From NCBI RefSeq assembly GCF_014857925.1, contig NZ_JACYVZ010000019.1, positions 1-50,136 on the forward strand: a stretch of DNA of 50,136 nt, read 5' to 3'. The notes below the pieces were generated by a model. The model had not been told where the DNA came from and did no database searches. It saw only the letters and a list, made by a program, of their open reading frames with translations. The position numbers and the translations under genes are program-made. Positions 17,231-26,503 of the stretch are shown in pieces; positions within the stretch are counted from its first letter, which is position 1; every line of letters starts with the position of its first letter. This stretch comes from Cysteiniphilum marinum. GTDB lineage: Bacteria > Pseudomonadota > Gammaproteobacteria > Francisellales > Francisellaceae.

Positions 17231-17258
17231 ATATTAGTCAAATATATCGGCAAATCAA
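17231..17258 (-). promoter_or_regulatory. Candidate promoter of the trb operon
   Basis: On the minus strand, a -35 TTGATT (17253-17258), a 16-base spacer and a -10 TAATAT (17231-17236) lie about 50 bases upstream of trbC, in the 165-base gap after dnaE. No other clear candidate is seen there. No terminator is obvious after dnaE, so read-through from dnaE cannot be excluded. Confidence 0.35.
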
Positions 17259-17348
17259 GAATTGGATGCTGCAAAAGCTACAAAATAGGATAAATATGCG
17301 ATTAAGTAATATCTTGCTGTTACACATAAATGATGACTGCAGATATTT

Positions 17349-20300
17349 TTACAACGTTAAATGTATATTATTTTCTCTTAAGAATTTTATCTCAACACCT
17401 AAAAGATAAGCATCAAGTGACACGTCCTGAGCAGACAATGTAACATCATAATCATTAGACTGTATATATAGCTCAATATTTTTAAGCTCAGCCTCATTTG
17501 ATGTTTCAACAAGCGCTTTAAGCAAATCGTGCACTTTTGCCACTTGCTGCTGAGGAAGTGATAGCTTAAATGATTTAATATTTTTATCAACATACTTAGC
17601 AATCGGCTCAATTGATAATGCATTAATTCGTAGCTGATCATTATAAGCATCGATACTTGCCTCACCTTCAACAATGACGGTTTCATCAACAGAGATCAAA
17701 TGCTTAACCGCGTCATATAATTCACTAAAAATCACCAACTCCAAGCGCTCACAACCATCATCAAGCTGCAAAACGCCCATCAACTTCCCTGCCTTTGTTT
17801 TTCGTTGCGCCATCGCTACGACAACACCTGCAAGCAGAATAGACTCTTTGCGTGTTGTTGCTGCAATGCGATTTAAAGGCTGAACATTGAAGTGCTTAAG
17901 CCACATTCTATCTTCATCAATAATATGCCCTGACAAGAACATTCCTAACACTGATTTTTCAAAAATCAACTTATCTTTAGTGCTCCAACTCGGTACATTG
18001 ATATGTGATATATCGCGTGCTATGTCATTTGATGACTCAGGTTCGCTAAAACCGAACAAATCAAGCTGACCGCTATTTTGCATCTGGCTTTTTTGCTCAG
18101 CTGCCTTCATTGCATCTTCAATTGTTGCAACAAGTGTTTGCCTATTTTCAGCAAAACCATCCATTGCACCTGCGTAAATAAGCGCCTCACAGACACGTTT
18201 ATTGGCTTTTCGTGTATCGACACGCGCACAAAAATCATATAAATCTTTAAACGCCCCATTTTGTTGACGTTCTGCCAAAATCCCTTCAATTGCCGCAAGA
18301 CCAACGCCTTTGATCGCACCAAGACCATAGACAAGCTCCGTCTGTTGATTTACGGTAAAATAATAATCACTGACATTGATATGTGGCAAAATGAGCTTTA
18401 ATTGCATCTTTTGGCATTCTGAAATAAAGTTGACCACCTTATCCGTGTTATCCATATCCGACGATAATACCGCTGCCATAAAGGCTTCCGGATAATGTGC
18501 CTTTAAAAAGGCAGTTTGATAAGACACCAAAGCATATGCTGCAGAATGTGATTTATTAAAGCCGTATTTTGCGAACTCTTCCATCAAGTCAAAGATTGAG
18601 CTTGCAAGCTTGGCATCAATGCCATTTTCAGATGCCCCTTTTTCAAAAGTCTCACGCTGTTTTGCCATCTCTTCAGGGATCTTTTTGCCCATCGCGCGAC
18701 GCAACAAATCTGCACCACCTAGAGAATAATTTGCTAGAATTTGCGCAATCTGCATCACTTGCTCTTGATACAAAATCGTGCCATAGGTTTCTTCCAAGAC
18801 ATCTTTCAAATCAGGATGCGGATAGCTTACCTCTTGTCTGCCATGCTTACGATTAACAAAGTCATCTACCATGCCCGAGCCTAAAGGTCCTGGACGATAC
18901 AAGGCCACCAAAGCGATAATATCTTCAAAGCAATCCGGTCTTAGACGTTTGATCAACTCCTTCATGCCGCGCGACTCTAGCTGGAAAACACCGGTGGTTT
19001 CGCCATTTTGCAAAAGCTGAAAGGTTCTTTTATCGGTCATTGGAATCAGCGCAATATCAAGCGCAGACTCATTCTGTAAACGTCTTTGTTTATTAACAAT
19101 TTTTAAAGCATTATCAATGATGGTTAAGTTTCTTAAACCCAAAAAGTCAAACTTAACCAAGCCAACTTCTTCAACATCTTTTTTGTCAAACTGTGTTACT
19201 AGTTGTTTGGTACCTTCTTCACAATACACCGGTGAGAAGTCAGTCACCTTAGAAGGTGAAATCACCACCCCTGCTGCATGCTTACCGACACTGCGCGTCA
19301 AACCCTCAAGCTTTAGTGCAATCTTAACAATTTCATCCGCTGTTTCATCTTGTTGGCATAAATCATGCAATGGTGTTTCAGGTGCTGAAGCATCTTTAAG
19401 TTTAATCCCAAGATCATTGGGAATTAACTTGGCAATTCTATCGACAAAACCATAAGGCTGCCCAAGCACACGCCCAACATCACGCACTACGGCTTTGGCT
19501 GCCATCGACCCATAGGTAATGATTTGTGAAACACTCTCGCTACCATATTTTTGTGCAACATACTCAATCACACGATCACGACCATCCATACAAAAATCAA
19601 TATCAAAATCCGGCATCGATACCCGCTCTGGATTTAGAAAACGCTCAAACAGCAAACCATAAGGAATCGGGTCAATATCGGTAATCTTAAGCGCGTAAGC
19701 AACTAACGATCCAGCACCGGAGCCTCGCCCTGGACCGACAGGAATATCATGATCTTTTGACCATTGAATAAAGTCTGCAACGATTAGGAAATACCCAGGA
19801 AATCCCATCTGGCAAATCACATCAATCTCAACTTGCAAGCGCGCTTTATAACTTTCGATAATGGCGGATCTATCTTCATCTTTTTTACCCATCAGAATAA
19901 AATCAAAACGCTCATCCAATCCCTTAAAAGACACTTCAGCAAAATACTCAGCTTCCGTCATCCCCTCTGGGATGTCAAAACACGGTAACACCGCATCACC
20001 TAAATTAAACGTGACATTAGCATTTTGTGCAATGTATACACTATTGCTTAAACTTTGCGGGATATCCGAAAATAGCTCGCACATCTCATCTGCTGAGCGC
20101 AAGTATTGTTTAGGCGTGTATTGACTTTTACGTGTTTGATCTAACAAGGTATAGCCTTGATAGATACCCACACGTACCTCGTGATCCGAGTACTCCTCTT
20201 CATTTAAGAAACACACATCATTGGTTGCCACCACAGCAACTTGATAATCTTGTGCTAAGGCAACTGCTTTTTGGATATAATCTTCCTCACCATCATGACC

Positions 20301-20816
20301 AATGCGTTGAAGCTCGATAAAGAAGTTTTCTTTTGGAATAAGTTTAAGATACGCCTCTAAAATACTTTCTGCTTCAGTATCTTTTTGCGCTAAATAGCTC
20401 TGTGCAATTTCACCTTTAAACCCACCGCTTAGCACAAAAACATGTGTAAAATCAAAGCTTGCTAACGTGCTTTTTGGCAGCACAGGAATGCCGTTGACTC
20501 TATTGGCATAAAGATAGGCGTGTGAAATCAAATCAACAATGACTTGATAGCCTTGATTATCTTTAGCAATTAACGTTAATGGATAATGCGCACGATCAAC
20601 CTCAATCCAAATTTCACTACCAAATATCGGCTTAACGCCACTGGCAAGTGCTGCCTTATAAAATTTCACTGCGGCAAACATATTGCACATATCGGTTAAT
20701 GCAACCGCTGCTAATTTGCGCTTAACGCATTCCTCAAGCAGTGGCTTAATGCGGATAATGCTATCCATCAACGAGTATTCGCTGTGCAGTTTTAAATGAA
20801 CAAAATTCGCTGGCAT
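17349..20816 (-). CDS. dnaE: DNA polymerase III alpha subunit DnaE
   Basis: An 1155-residue replicative polymerase, the DnaE1 type. The N-terminal PHP domain starts at KLHSEYSLMDS (residues 9-19). The polymerase core includes GPGRGSGAGSLVAYALKITD (361-380) and the catalytic MPDFDIDFC (401-409), whose aspartates bind metal. Further on are the tandem helix-hairpin-helix, an OB domain (about 985-1060) and a C-terminal tau-binding region. The length is as expected for gammaproteobacteria. It stands alone, upstream of the trb operon on the same strand; the usual neighbours (lpxB, rnhB, accA) are absent here. Confidence 0.97.
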   Translation of the reverse strand: MPANFVHLKLHSEYSLMDSIIRIKPLLEECVKRKLAAVALTDMCNMFAAVKFYKAALASGVKPIFGSEIWIEVDRAHYPLTLIAKDNQGYQVIVDLISHAYLYANRVNGIPVLPKSTLASFDFTHVFVLSGGFKGEIAQSYLAQKDTEAESILEAYLKLIPKENFFIELQRIGHDGEEDYIQKAVALAQDYQVAVVATNDVCFLNEEEYSDHEVRVGIYQGYTLLDQTRKSQYTPKQYLRSADEMCELFSDIPQSLSNSVYIAQNANVTFNLGDAVLPCFDIPEGMTEAEYFAEVSFKGLDERFDFILMGKKDEDRSAIIESYKARLQVEIDVICQMGFPGYFLIVADFIQWSKDHDIPVGPGRGSGAGSLVAYALKITDIDPIPYGLLFERFLNPERVSMPDFDIDFCMDGRDRVIEYVAQKYGSESVSQIITYGSMAAKAVVRDVGRVLGQPYGFVDRIAKLIPNDLGIKLKDASAPETPLHDLCQQDETADEIVKIALKLEGLTRSVGKHAAGVVISPSKVTDFSPVYCEEGTKQLVTQFDKKDVEEVGLVKFDFLGLRNLTIIDNALKIVNKQRRLQNESALDIALIPMTDKRTFQLLQNGETTGVFQLESRGMKELIKRLRPDCFEDIIALVALYRPGPLGSGMVDDFVNRKHGRQEVSYPHPDLKDVLEETYGTILYQEQVMQIAQILANYSLGGADLLRRAMGKKIPEEMAKQRETFEKGASENGIDAKLASSIFDLMEEFAKYGFNKSHSAAYALVSYQTAFLKAHYPEAFMAAVLSSDMDNTDKVVNFISECQKMQLKLILPHINVSDYYFTVNQQTELVYGLGAIKGVGLAAIEGILAERQQNGAFKDLYDFCARVDTRKANKRVCEALIYAGAMDGFAENRQTLVATIEDAMKAAEQKSQMQNSGQLDLFGFSEPESSNDIARDISHINVPSWSTKDKLIFEKSVLGMFLSGHIIDEDRMWLKHFNVQPLNRIAATTRKESILLAGVVVAMAQRKTKAGKLMGVLQLDDGCERLELVIFSELYDAVKHLISVDETVIVEGEASIDAYNDQLRINALSIEPIAKYVDKNIKSFKLSLPQQQVAKVHDLLKALVETSNEAELKNIELYIQSNDYDVTLSAQDVSLDAYLLGVEIKFLRENNIHLTL

Positions 20817-20959
20817 GATATCTTCTCTATTTGTTATGTGCCGCTGTAGATATAACAGCTGGCATATTTAACTTCATTAAGCATTGAGATTGCTAGATAA
20901 CTTTATGAACCATCATTCTAACGATCCAGATAGAAATTGAATAGCATTTTTCAATGAAA

Positions 20960-22213
20960 TCAAACAGACTTTGCTAATTTCCAACGTATTGCAACACTGA
21001 GGCCATTTGGCTTAATATTCTCAATCGTAATAATACCGTTGGTTTGATGGACAAGCTCATAAACAATAGCCAATCCAAGACCAAAGCCAGCACTTACACG
21101 CGCCTCACTTTGATTATCTGCTTGATAACGCGCTCTAAAAAGAGCATTAGGATCTTCCGCTTCTGGAATTCCTAGCCCATTGTCTTGTATAGATAATATG
21201 ACAACATCTTTAACAACTGTTAGCTTAACCATTATCTTATCTGCAAATCTATTGGAGTTATTAATTAAGTTATACAATATTCGCTTAAAAATTAACATAC
21301 TCCCAGTCACAATGACATTTCTATCTAAACCTTCATAGCTGATGTTAATTTCTTGAATTTGATACTCTTCAACAATCACCTCAGTAAGCGAGTTTAGCTC
21401 AATAGCTTCGAAGCTTTGCTGCGTTGTTGAACCAACTGTTAATATTTCTTTAATCATTTGATTCACTTCATCTATATCTTTAAGACTATTAACAACTTCT
21501 GTTGACTGCCCTAATGTGTGCAAACGATAATAAATACGCGTCAATGGCGTTTTCAAATCATGAGAGATTGCTTCTAGTGTTTTGATCCGTGTATTCATCA
21601 GATCGGTAATACGATTTCTTAACAGCCCAGCAAGGGAAGTACTTCCATTTAAAACATCTTTCAAAACGCTTTTCCCCTTAGGGATATGCAACTCTTCTAA
21701 CACATTATGTGCTGCCCGAACAGACTTATATAGCCGATAAACAATTAGTCCTGATATCAATAAAAGTAAAATGATGAAAAGACTCAACGCTATGCGCCCT
21801 CCAATACTAAATAGCATATAACTATAGTTAGGCCTCACCTGCACGTTTAGCCATAAATTATCCTTAATATAAATAGATAAGTTACCATTTTTTACTTGAT
21901 GATTATCCAAATATTTTTGCAGAGCATCTTTAGTTTTCACATGAAGCTCTGGCTCATAGAGAGGCTTAGGTGAAATATCAAGATCAAAGTAAAAATTATC
22001 AAAATATATATTGGCATAATGCGCTTTAGTCATTAGATTACTAAACACACCTTCTTCGTGTGTTTTGCCATAGTTTACAATATCCATAATGGTCCAAACA
22101 ACACGATGATGAACATTAATTTTCACCACTTGAGTCACTTGTAGATACGTATGAGATACTAAAATAGCTATCGCTAAAACAAAGCTGCTAACAATCAATA
22201 AAGGAAAGCGCAT
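20960..22213 (-). CDS. Sensor histidine kinase
   Basis: A 417-residue membrane sensor. TM1 (about 5-24) and TM2 (about 137-160) flank a ~110-residue periplasmic domain. A HAMP-like linker precedes the DHp helix with the phosphoacceptor His218 in ISHDLKTPLTR. The catalytic domain has an N box (NLINNSNRF), G1 DNGLGIP and G2 GFGLGLAIV. It resembles EnvZ/RstB/QseC-type kinases, but the stimulus is unknown. Its start overlaps the stop of the response regulator gene by one base (TAATG), so the two are translated together. Confidence 0.9.
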   Translation of the reverse strand: MRFPLLIVSSFVLAIAILVSHTYLQVTQVVKINVHHRVVWTIMDIVNYGKTHEEGVFSNLMTKAHYANIYFDNFYFDLDISPKPLYEPELHVKTKDALQKYLDNHQVKNGNLSIYIKDNLWLNVQVRPNYSYMLFSIGGRIALSLFIILLLLISGLIVYRLYKSVRAAHNVLEELHIPKGKSVLKDVLNGSTSLAGLLRNRITDLMNTRIKTLEAISHDLKTPLTRIYYRLHTLGQSTEVVNSLKDIDEVNQMIKEILTVGSTTQQSFEAIELNSLTEVIVEEYQIQEINISYEGLDRNVIVTGSMLIFKRILYNLINNSNRFADKIMVKLTVVKDVVILSIQDNGLGIPEAEDPNALFRARYQADNQSEARVSAGFGLGLAIVYELVHQTNGIITIENIKPNGLSVAIRWKLAKSV

Positions 22214-23001
22214 TATTCATAGCAGGTGGCTCTGCCCATCTTTGAGATATTTACATCTGATGCTAGCATATAACCTTTATTATGAACAGTTTTTATCATA
22301 GCTGGTTGCTTAGGATCTTGCTCAATTTTCTTACGTAATAAACTGATACGCACATCAATACTTCTATCATATACATTCCGCTTGATATCCTTGAGCTCCT
22401 TAATCAAAAAATCACGTGATAAAATTTTACCTGGGTTTTTTAATAATAGGCGTAAAAGCTCGAAGTCCGAAGTAGACAAAGAGTAACTAATGCCTGAGGG
22501 TGACTTTAAACAAAAGGTTTTTGTATTAAGCTCCCAACCATCAAAATGATAAATGACAAAACCTTCAATACTCGTTTCACGCGATACAGACTTATTATCG
22601 ACAGTCATGCCCGATGTACGCCTTAAAATAGCTTCACACCTTGCCACAAGTTCAGCAGGGTTGATGGGTTTAGTGATGCAAGCATCAATCCCAGAGTTAA
22701 ATGCCAAAACAAACTTTGTTGGACGAATATCATTATCATCCAAGCACGTCATCATGATAATTGGAGTATTACATACCGTGCGAATTCTTTCACAAACAGA
22801 AACCCCATCTAGCTCCGGCATAATCAAATCTAGCAATATAATATCAAAACTATTTTCTGTCTGAGATAAATACACATCAATGTCAACCCCCGTCTTTCTT
22901 GTCTTAACCGATATACCAAAATAATCTACTAGATTTCTTTTTAAACACTCAGAAATAACCTCGTCATCATCAATGATTAATAAACTACTCAGCTTCGACA
23001 A
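22213..23001 (-). CDS. OmpR-family response regulator
   Basis: A 262-residue two-component regulator. The receiver domain (about 6-125) has acidic residues Asp11-Asp12, phosphoacceptor Asp58 in LLDLIMPELDG, Thr85 and Lys111 in TKPI. The winged-helix DNA-binding domain (about 150-250) ends in IKTVHNKGYML, the wing typical of OmpR/PhoB proteins. Translation starts at TTG 22999-23001 behind GGGAGAG; no ATG precedes the receiver fold. It pairs with the kinase gene downstream. Targets are unknown; nearby secreted and fimbrial genes are possible by proximity only. Confidence 0.92.
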   Translation of the reverse strand: MSKLSSLLIIDDDEVISECLKRNLVDYFGISVKTRKTGVDIDVYLSQTENSFDIILLDLIMPELDGVSVCERIRTVCNTPIIMMTCLDDNDIRPTKFVLAFNSGIDACITKPINPAELVARCEAILRRTSGMTVDNKSVSRETSIEGFVIYHFDGWELNTKTFCLKSPSGISYSLSTSDFELLRLLLKNPGKILSRDFLIKELKDIKRNVYDRSIDVRISLLRKKIEQDPKQPAMIKTVHNKGYMLASDVNISKMGRATCYE

Positions 23002-23419
23002 CTTAAACTCTCCCTATATTTTTTATCTATACGTCAGTATAAAAACATACCTACACTAAGTCTATATCAACACTACATTTATGTATAAAAAAAACCCAAC
23101 AAATAATGGGCTCATAATCCTTTAAAAGGCATAACTCCAGCATTTTTCGAAACTAAAATACGAGAGTATTTACGCAATAGTTATATGCTCATCATAAACC
23201 AAGCAACAGTAATACAATGTGAAATTTTATATATTTTTGTAAATCAGATACCTTGATGTAAAGTTTGCTTCTAAATATGACGATTACAATCACCATAACA
23301 CATGCAGGCATTACCTCTTTTGTCTTTATAACACTTTAGTTTAAAAATATTAATATTTAATAAAATACAATAATAACTTATTACTTTACAAAAAAATAAC
23401 TTTAGAAATAATTAATGGT

Positions 23420-23444
23420 GCGAAACATAACTATTATGTTTTGC
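23420..23444. repeat. Tight inverted repeat / hairpin
   Basis: Arms 23420-23430 and 23434-23444 pair over 11 bp (one G-U as RNA, near-perfect as DNA) around a 3-base centre, CTA. It lies about 170 bases upstream of the secreted orphan gene. It may be an operator for a dimeric regulator or an RNA hairpin. No U-run follows. Confidence 0.4.
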
Positions 23445-23530
23445 ATACTTAGGGCTTAATGGCTAATAGTTTGCATCAGCTAGGAAACACTTAAAAGATA
23501 CGTAATCACTAGACGATGGAAACTAAATCA

Positions 23531-23567
23531 GATGGATTTCAACTTAAGGTTTTAACAAAAATCCATC
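23531..23567 (+). promoter_or_regulatory. Leader stem-loop upstream of the secreted orphan
   Basis: Perfect 9-base arms GATGGATTT (23531-23539) and AAATCCATC (23559-23567) enclose a 19-base loop, 47 bases upstream of the ATG at 23615. This could be an mRNA leader structure or an operator; the function is unknown. Confidence 0.35.
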
Positions 23568-23614
23568 CAAGCTGTTTTGTATTTGATATAGACAAAATTT
23601 TGGAGATATAAACT

Positions 23615-24040
23615 ATGAAGAAATTAATTCTTGTTGTTTTGGGATTTATTGCAGTTAGCAGCACCTTTGCATATGCAGGCACTAAAGCAAGATCTTGTGA
23701 CTTTAATCCCGCACCGGATTATGGATCTAATTACTTTAGATGTGAGGTTGATGGTTGGGGAGACACAACATTAATGGCAGATTATCATTACATCACTGCA
23801 AGTAACATAGGAGGTAATGCAGGGGATCTTAAAAATTTAACATGTAGTTTCTATCATGCGCAGCTGAAAGATAAATTTCCTAGCACTAGCGATTATGAAG
23901 TGACGATGCAAGGCAATGTTAATTTCAATTTAAAAGCTCTGCGACAAAAGCCTCTATATGTCGCAAACCAAGTGTTAGCTGTTTCTGTTAGTAGCGAACA
24001 ATCATCTAGAATGGGCATAATTTGCCATACAAACCCTTAA
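23615..24040 (+). CDS. Small secreted Cys-containing protein, unknown family
   Basis: A 141-residue protein I do not recognise. It has a clear Sec signal peptide (about 1-21, cut near AYA-GT) and a ~120-residue mature part with four cysteines (28, 43, 77, 137), suited to two disulfides in the periplasm or outside. The mature part is Asn/Ser/Tyr-rich without low-complexity runs, suggesting a folded beta-rich domain. A good GGAG ribosome site precedes the ATG. It is transcribed alone, behind a 613-base gap and before a repeat-containing gap. An effector, adhesin-associated or protective envelope role is possible but unsupported. Confidence 0.75.
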   Translation: MKKLILVVLGFIAVSSTFAYAGTKARSCDFNPAPDYGSNYFRCEVDGWGDTTLMADYHYITASNIGGNAGDLKNLTCSFYHAQLKDKFPSTSDYEVTMQGNVNFNLKALRQKPLYVANQVLAVSVSSEQSSRMGIICHTNP

Positions 24041-24391
24041 TTTACTCTGCGTATGTAGTTTCTATGCGATCGAAGACAGAGCACCACGGGTTTGCCCATG
24101 AGTGAATAGATACCCCCGGGCTTACCCTCAGGTATCTATACATATTTGCGAATTTTTTTGTGAAGATACATTAACTATAAGCTTGGCAACTAGAGCTATG
24201 ACCTGCAGTTCAATCGCCAAAAAACATCAAAAACTTCTTCGACACTTAACACAGCAAAGTGATTTACGAACAGTATAGAGCAAACTACGGTTTTTAAACA
24301 CTTGGTCAGCCTGACGCTACCACCTATGTTGCAAGGCAAAGTGTTGAACTAGCAAAATGGATAACTTCAGATTAAAAAGGATAAATCAGCT
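24041..24391. other. Intergenic region with repeat and decayed sequence
   Basis: A 351-base gap between two secreted orphan genes. The left part (24060-24141) is a repeat element shared with 31618-31668. The remainder has no intact gene. A frame ending at 24375, open from about 24292 (residues TLGQPDATTYVARQS..ITSD), looks coding-like and may be a gene remnant, but it has no start and I could not identify it. Confidence 0.4.
24060..24141. repeat. Intergenic palindromic repeat, copy 1
   Basis: About 80 bases that share TCTATGC, GAAGACAGAGCA, CACGGGTTTGCCC and AGGTATCTAT, in the same order and orientation, with 31618-31668. This copy has about 30 extra bases, including a second CGGGCTTACCC unit and an inverted pair ATAGATACC (24106-24114) / GGTATCTAT (24131-24139). 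Both copies are GC-richer than their surroundings. They look like a dispersed palindromic element, or a shared terminator/regulatory cassette, rather than coding DNA. Confidence 0.65.
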
Positions 24392-25024
24392 ATGAGAAAA
24401 TATTCAAAAAATATGATAGGTATAGCCATAGGAGCAACCATAGGGGTCTTTAGTTATGGAGCCTCCATTAACCAAGTCCTCAACGAACCAATAAAACCTA
24501 CGCAATGTCCAACAATAAAAAACCTAACAGGTGGGGATGCATACATACGTCTTACATTGCATAGTGGCGACTACTTTTATTTGTCACAACTGCTTAAAGC
24601 TTATGATGTAAGTGCAAGGATGTCTCAAGAAAAAGGAAAAATTAGTAATGAAGTTATATACACTTACCATTTCACCTTGAATGATCTTCGCCCTTGGTCT
24701 TTTGATAGCAATAGTCGATTACCTAATATATCACTAGAACCTGCATCGATTTATATTACAGCCAAATGTCTTAATGGAAATTTTTATGCAATTCATGATA
24801 ACTCTCCTAGCACTGGATTTGACAGTGATCACGTAAAACTTGATGAATACACAGGCAATGGTAGCAATATTCACAATATACAACATAACTCTAATGATGC
24901 ATTCTTTAACTTTAATCATGACACAATAGGACAAGGAACTATTGGTGATACTAAGATACCCACGTCAGCATCAGTGCAGTATACGATTTACTTTCAAGGT
25001 CACCAGAAAAATTCAGTCCATTAA
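24392..25024 (+). CDS. Secreted protein, unknown family
   Basis: A 210-residue protein with an N-terminal signal sequence (about 1-24) and a mature part rich in Asn, Ser, Tyr and His. Only two cysteines are in the mature part (39 and 126), possibly one disulfide. The C-terminal half (NGSNIHNIQHNSNDAFFNF) is beta-prone. No family is recognised. The ribosome site AAGGA precedes the ATG. The last 74 bases overlap the 3' end of the convergent O-antigen ligase-like gene in opposite orientation. It may be co-regulated with 23615-24040, given the same strand and secretion, although 351 bases separate them. Confidence 0.7.
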   Translation: MRKYSKNMIGIAIGATIGVFSYGASINQVLNEPIKPTQCPTIKNLTGGDAYIRLTLHSGDYFYLSQLLKAYDVSARMSQEKGKISNEVIYTYHFTLNDLRPWSFDSNSRLPNISLEPASIYITAKCLNGNFYAIHDNSPSTGFDSDHVKLDEYTGNGSNIHNIQHNSNDAFFNFNHDTIGQGTIGDTKIPTSASVQYTIYFQGHQKNSVH

Positions 25025-26486
25025 TCACATCCAAATTATCATAAAAATAAGCAATTACATAGCCAATAACAACTACCATACATACTACTGATAATATATA
25101 AAAAATATAACCTGAAATTGGGATAGTATCATTTGCTGCATCTTGCTGAGCATTAAAGATAGCTTCAGCATGCCTGACTCTAATGATCAATCCAACAACA
25201 ACCCCAACGATAATTGCAAGCATTATTTGAGACACCGGCACCATAACAACATCAAAGCTTAACAAACTTTGTATGAAACCAACGACAAGCGAGAAAACAA
25301 TCACCATAACCAACGGGTTATTATATTGCACCTTGATTATCTGTACGCAATGATATATCAAGCGCAAAGATAGTCCTACGATAATCACACTAATCACTAT
25401 CCCCCACTCATAAAAAATCATAAGCCATATATTGTAAGGCTCGGCAATAAAAGCATGCCATGATAGATAAGATAGCATTGAATGCATAAGAGCTACCACA
25501 GCCAAAACAGGGTGTAATAAAAATCGCTTAAATGCTGAAACATATGAGTTTAATTGCTCAGCATAATGCCTATACTGCCCTGAATAAATTGATATCTTTA
25601 TCAGTGAATGATGCTTTACTAAGCAACAACACAGGTAGCTTAAAACGGCAAACATAAGACCTAGCAACATTCCCCTTAAATATTGAAAGAAAATACTGCG
25701 AAAGCATAATAAACCTATAATGCTAATCGCTATCCATTCAACTAAAGCAGCTTTTGACCCCGTGATGATTAAAAAATACCAACCTATACTTGTTGTCGCT
25801 AACCCAAGCACTTGTCTTATTTGTTTTACTTTTTTTATTTTATTTTTTCCTTGCTGATGGATAAAAAAACAACCGATCAATGGCAATATTAAACTGACAT
25901 ATTGATCTAAAAAATGAAGCCGTGGGACTAAAATAACTGGCTTATGGTTATACAAGCTAATAAACAGTTCATTTGGTTCCTGTATGATTCCATAGCCATT
26001 TATTATTATCAAGATAGCTAAGAGCCAAAAACTCAATCCGCAAACTACAATAAGAGGCAAAATACTTCTATCACCATAGTTTATAACCAAGACCACAAAA
26101 AACAGTGCCAACATAATAAGAGCATAACTCATTGCCAACATCAGCAATGAAAAGTTTGCATAATCTGTGTCTAAAGCCAAGACCAAACCTGATATAAAAC
26201 ACAATCCAACTAAGATGCTTGTTTTATAATAAGTCGCGCAAATAAAACTGATCGACTGTAAACTGGTTTTGCTAAATAGTGCAAACAATACTAGACAGAA
26301 AATAGTAAGCTGAATTAGTCTGTGCTCGTTATAAAAGTTTAGTTGATTAATCTGGAAAGGTATGACGATGGCAAAAAATACTACCATTAACACTAAGCTA
26401 TACCACAATAAGAAGCTACTTTTTAGATAAAGCCACAAGCAACCTATACATTTTTTCAATGCGTGCATAGCCCTCTGCATGCCCAT
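24951..26486 (-). CDS. O-antigen ligase / PglL-like O-oligosaccharyltransferase (Wzy_C family)
   Basis: A 511-residue inner-membrane protein with about twelve hydrophobic segments. A Wzy_C-type core is suggested by the TGSKAALVEW segment at about residue 240 and by a large periplasmic loop with HAFIAEPYNIWLMIFYEWG. The latter resembles the H-x-HN-x-L...E-x-G signature of WaaL, PglL and PilO-type ligases. Such enzymes move a lipid-linked glycan onto lipid A or onto pilin/protein; which one cannot be told. It follows the small HTH gene by 17 bases. ATGs at 26486 and 26480 are both possible after TAGGAG. Its 3' end overlaps the convergent secreted-protein gene by 74 bases. Confidence 0.7.
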   Translation of the reverse strand: MGMQRAMHALKKCIGCLWLYLKSSFLLWYSLVLMVVFFAIVIPFQINQLNFYNEHRLIQLTIFCLVLFALFSKTSLQSISFICATYYKTSILVGLCFISGLVLALDTDYANFSLLMLAMSYALIMLALFFVVLVINYGDRSILPLIVVCGLSFWLLAILIIINGYGIIQEPNELFISLYNHKPVILVPRLHFLDQYVSLILPLIGCFFIHQQGKNKIKKVKQIRQVLGLATTSIGWYFLIITGSKAALVEWIAISIIGLLCFRSIFFQYLRGMLLGLMFAVLSYLCCCLVKHHSLIKISIYSGQYRHYAEQLNSYVSAFKRFLLHPVLAVVALMHSMLSYLSWHAFIAEPYNIWLMIFYEWGIVISVIIVGLSLRLIYHCVQIIKVQYNNPLVMVIVFSLVVGFIQSLLSFDVVMVPVSQIMLAIIVGVVVGLIIRVRHAEAIFNAQQDAANDTIPISGYIFYILSVVCMVVVIGYVIAYFYDNLDVINGLNFSGDLESKSYTALMLTWVS

Positions 26487-26503
26487 TAACTCCTAAATCT
26501 AAG

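Larger units (their letters stand above)
23002..23614. other. Long divergent intergenic region with hairpins
   Basis: This 613-base, strongly AT-rich gap between the response regulator gene (minus) and the secreted orphan (plus) has no supportable ORF. It contains a perfect AAATATTAATATTT palindrome (23346-23359), an 11-bp hairpin (23420-23444) and another stem in the leader of the downstream gene (23531-23567). The right third could hold an untranslated leader or small RNA. Promoters for both flanking genes must lie here, but none is convincing enough to place. Confidence 0.4.

Noticed and set aside
24060-24141. CRISPR-like repeat
   Set aside because: Only two copies about 7.5 kb apart, of different length, with no spacer array.
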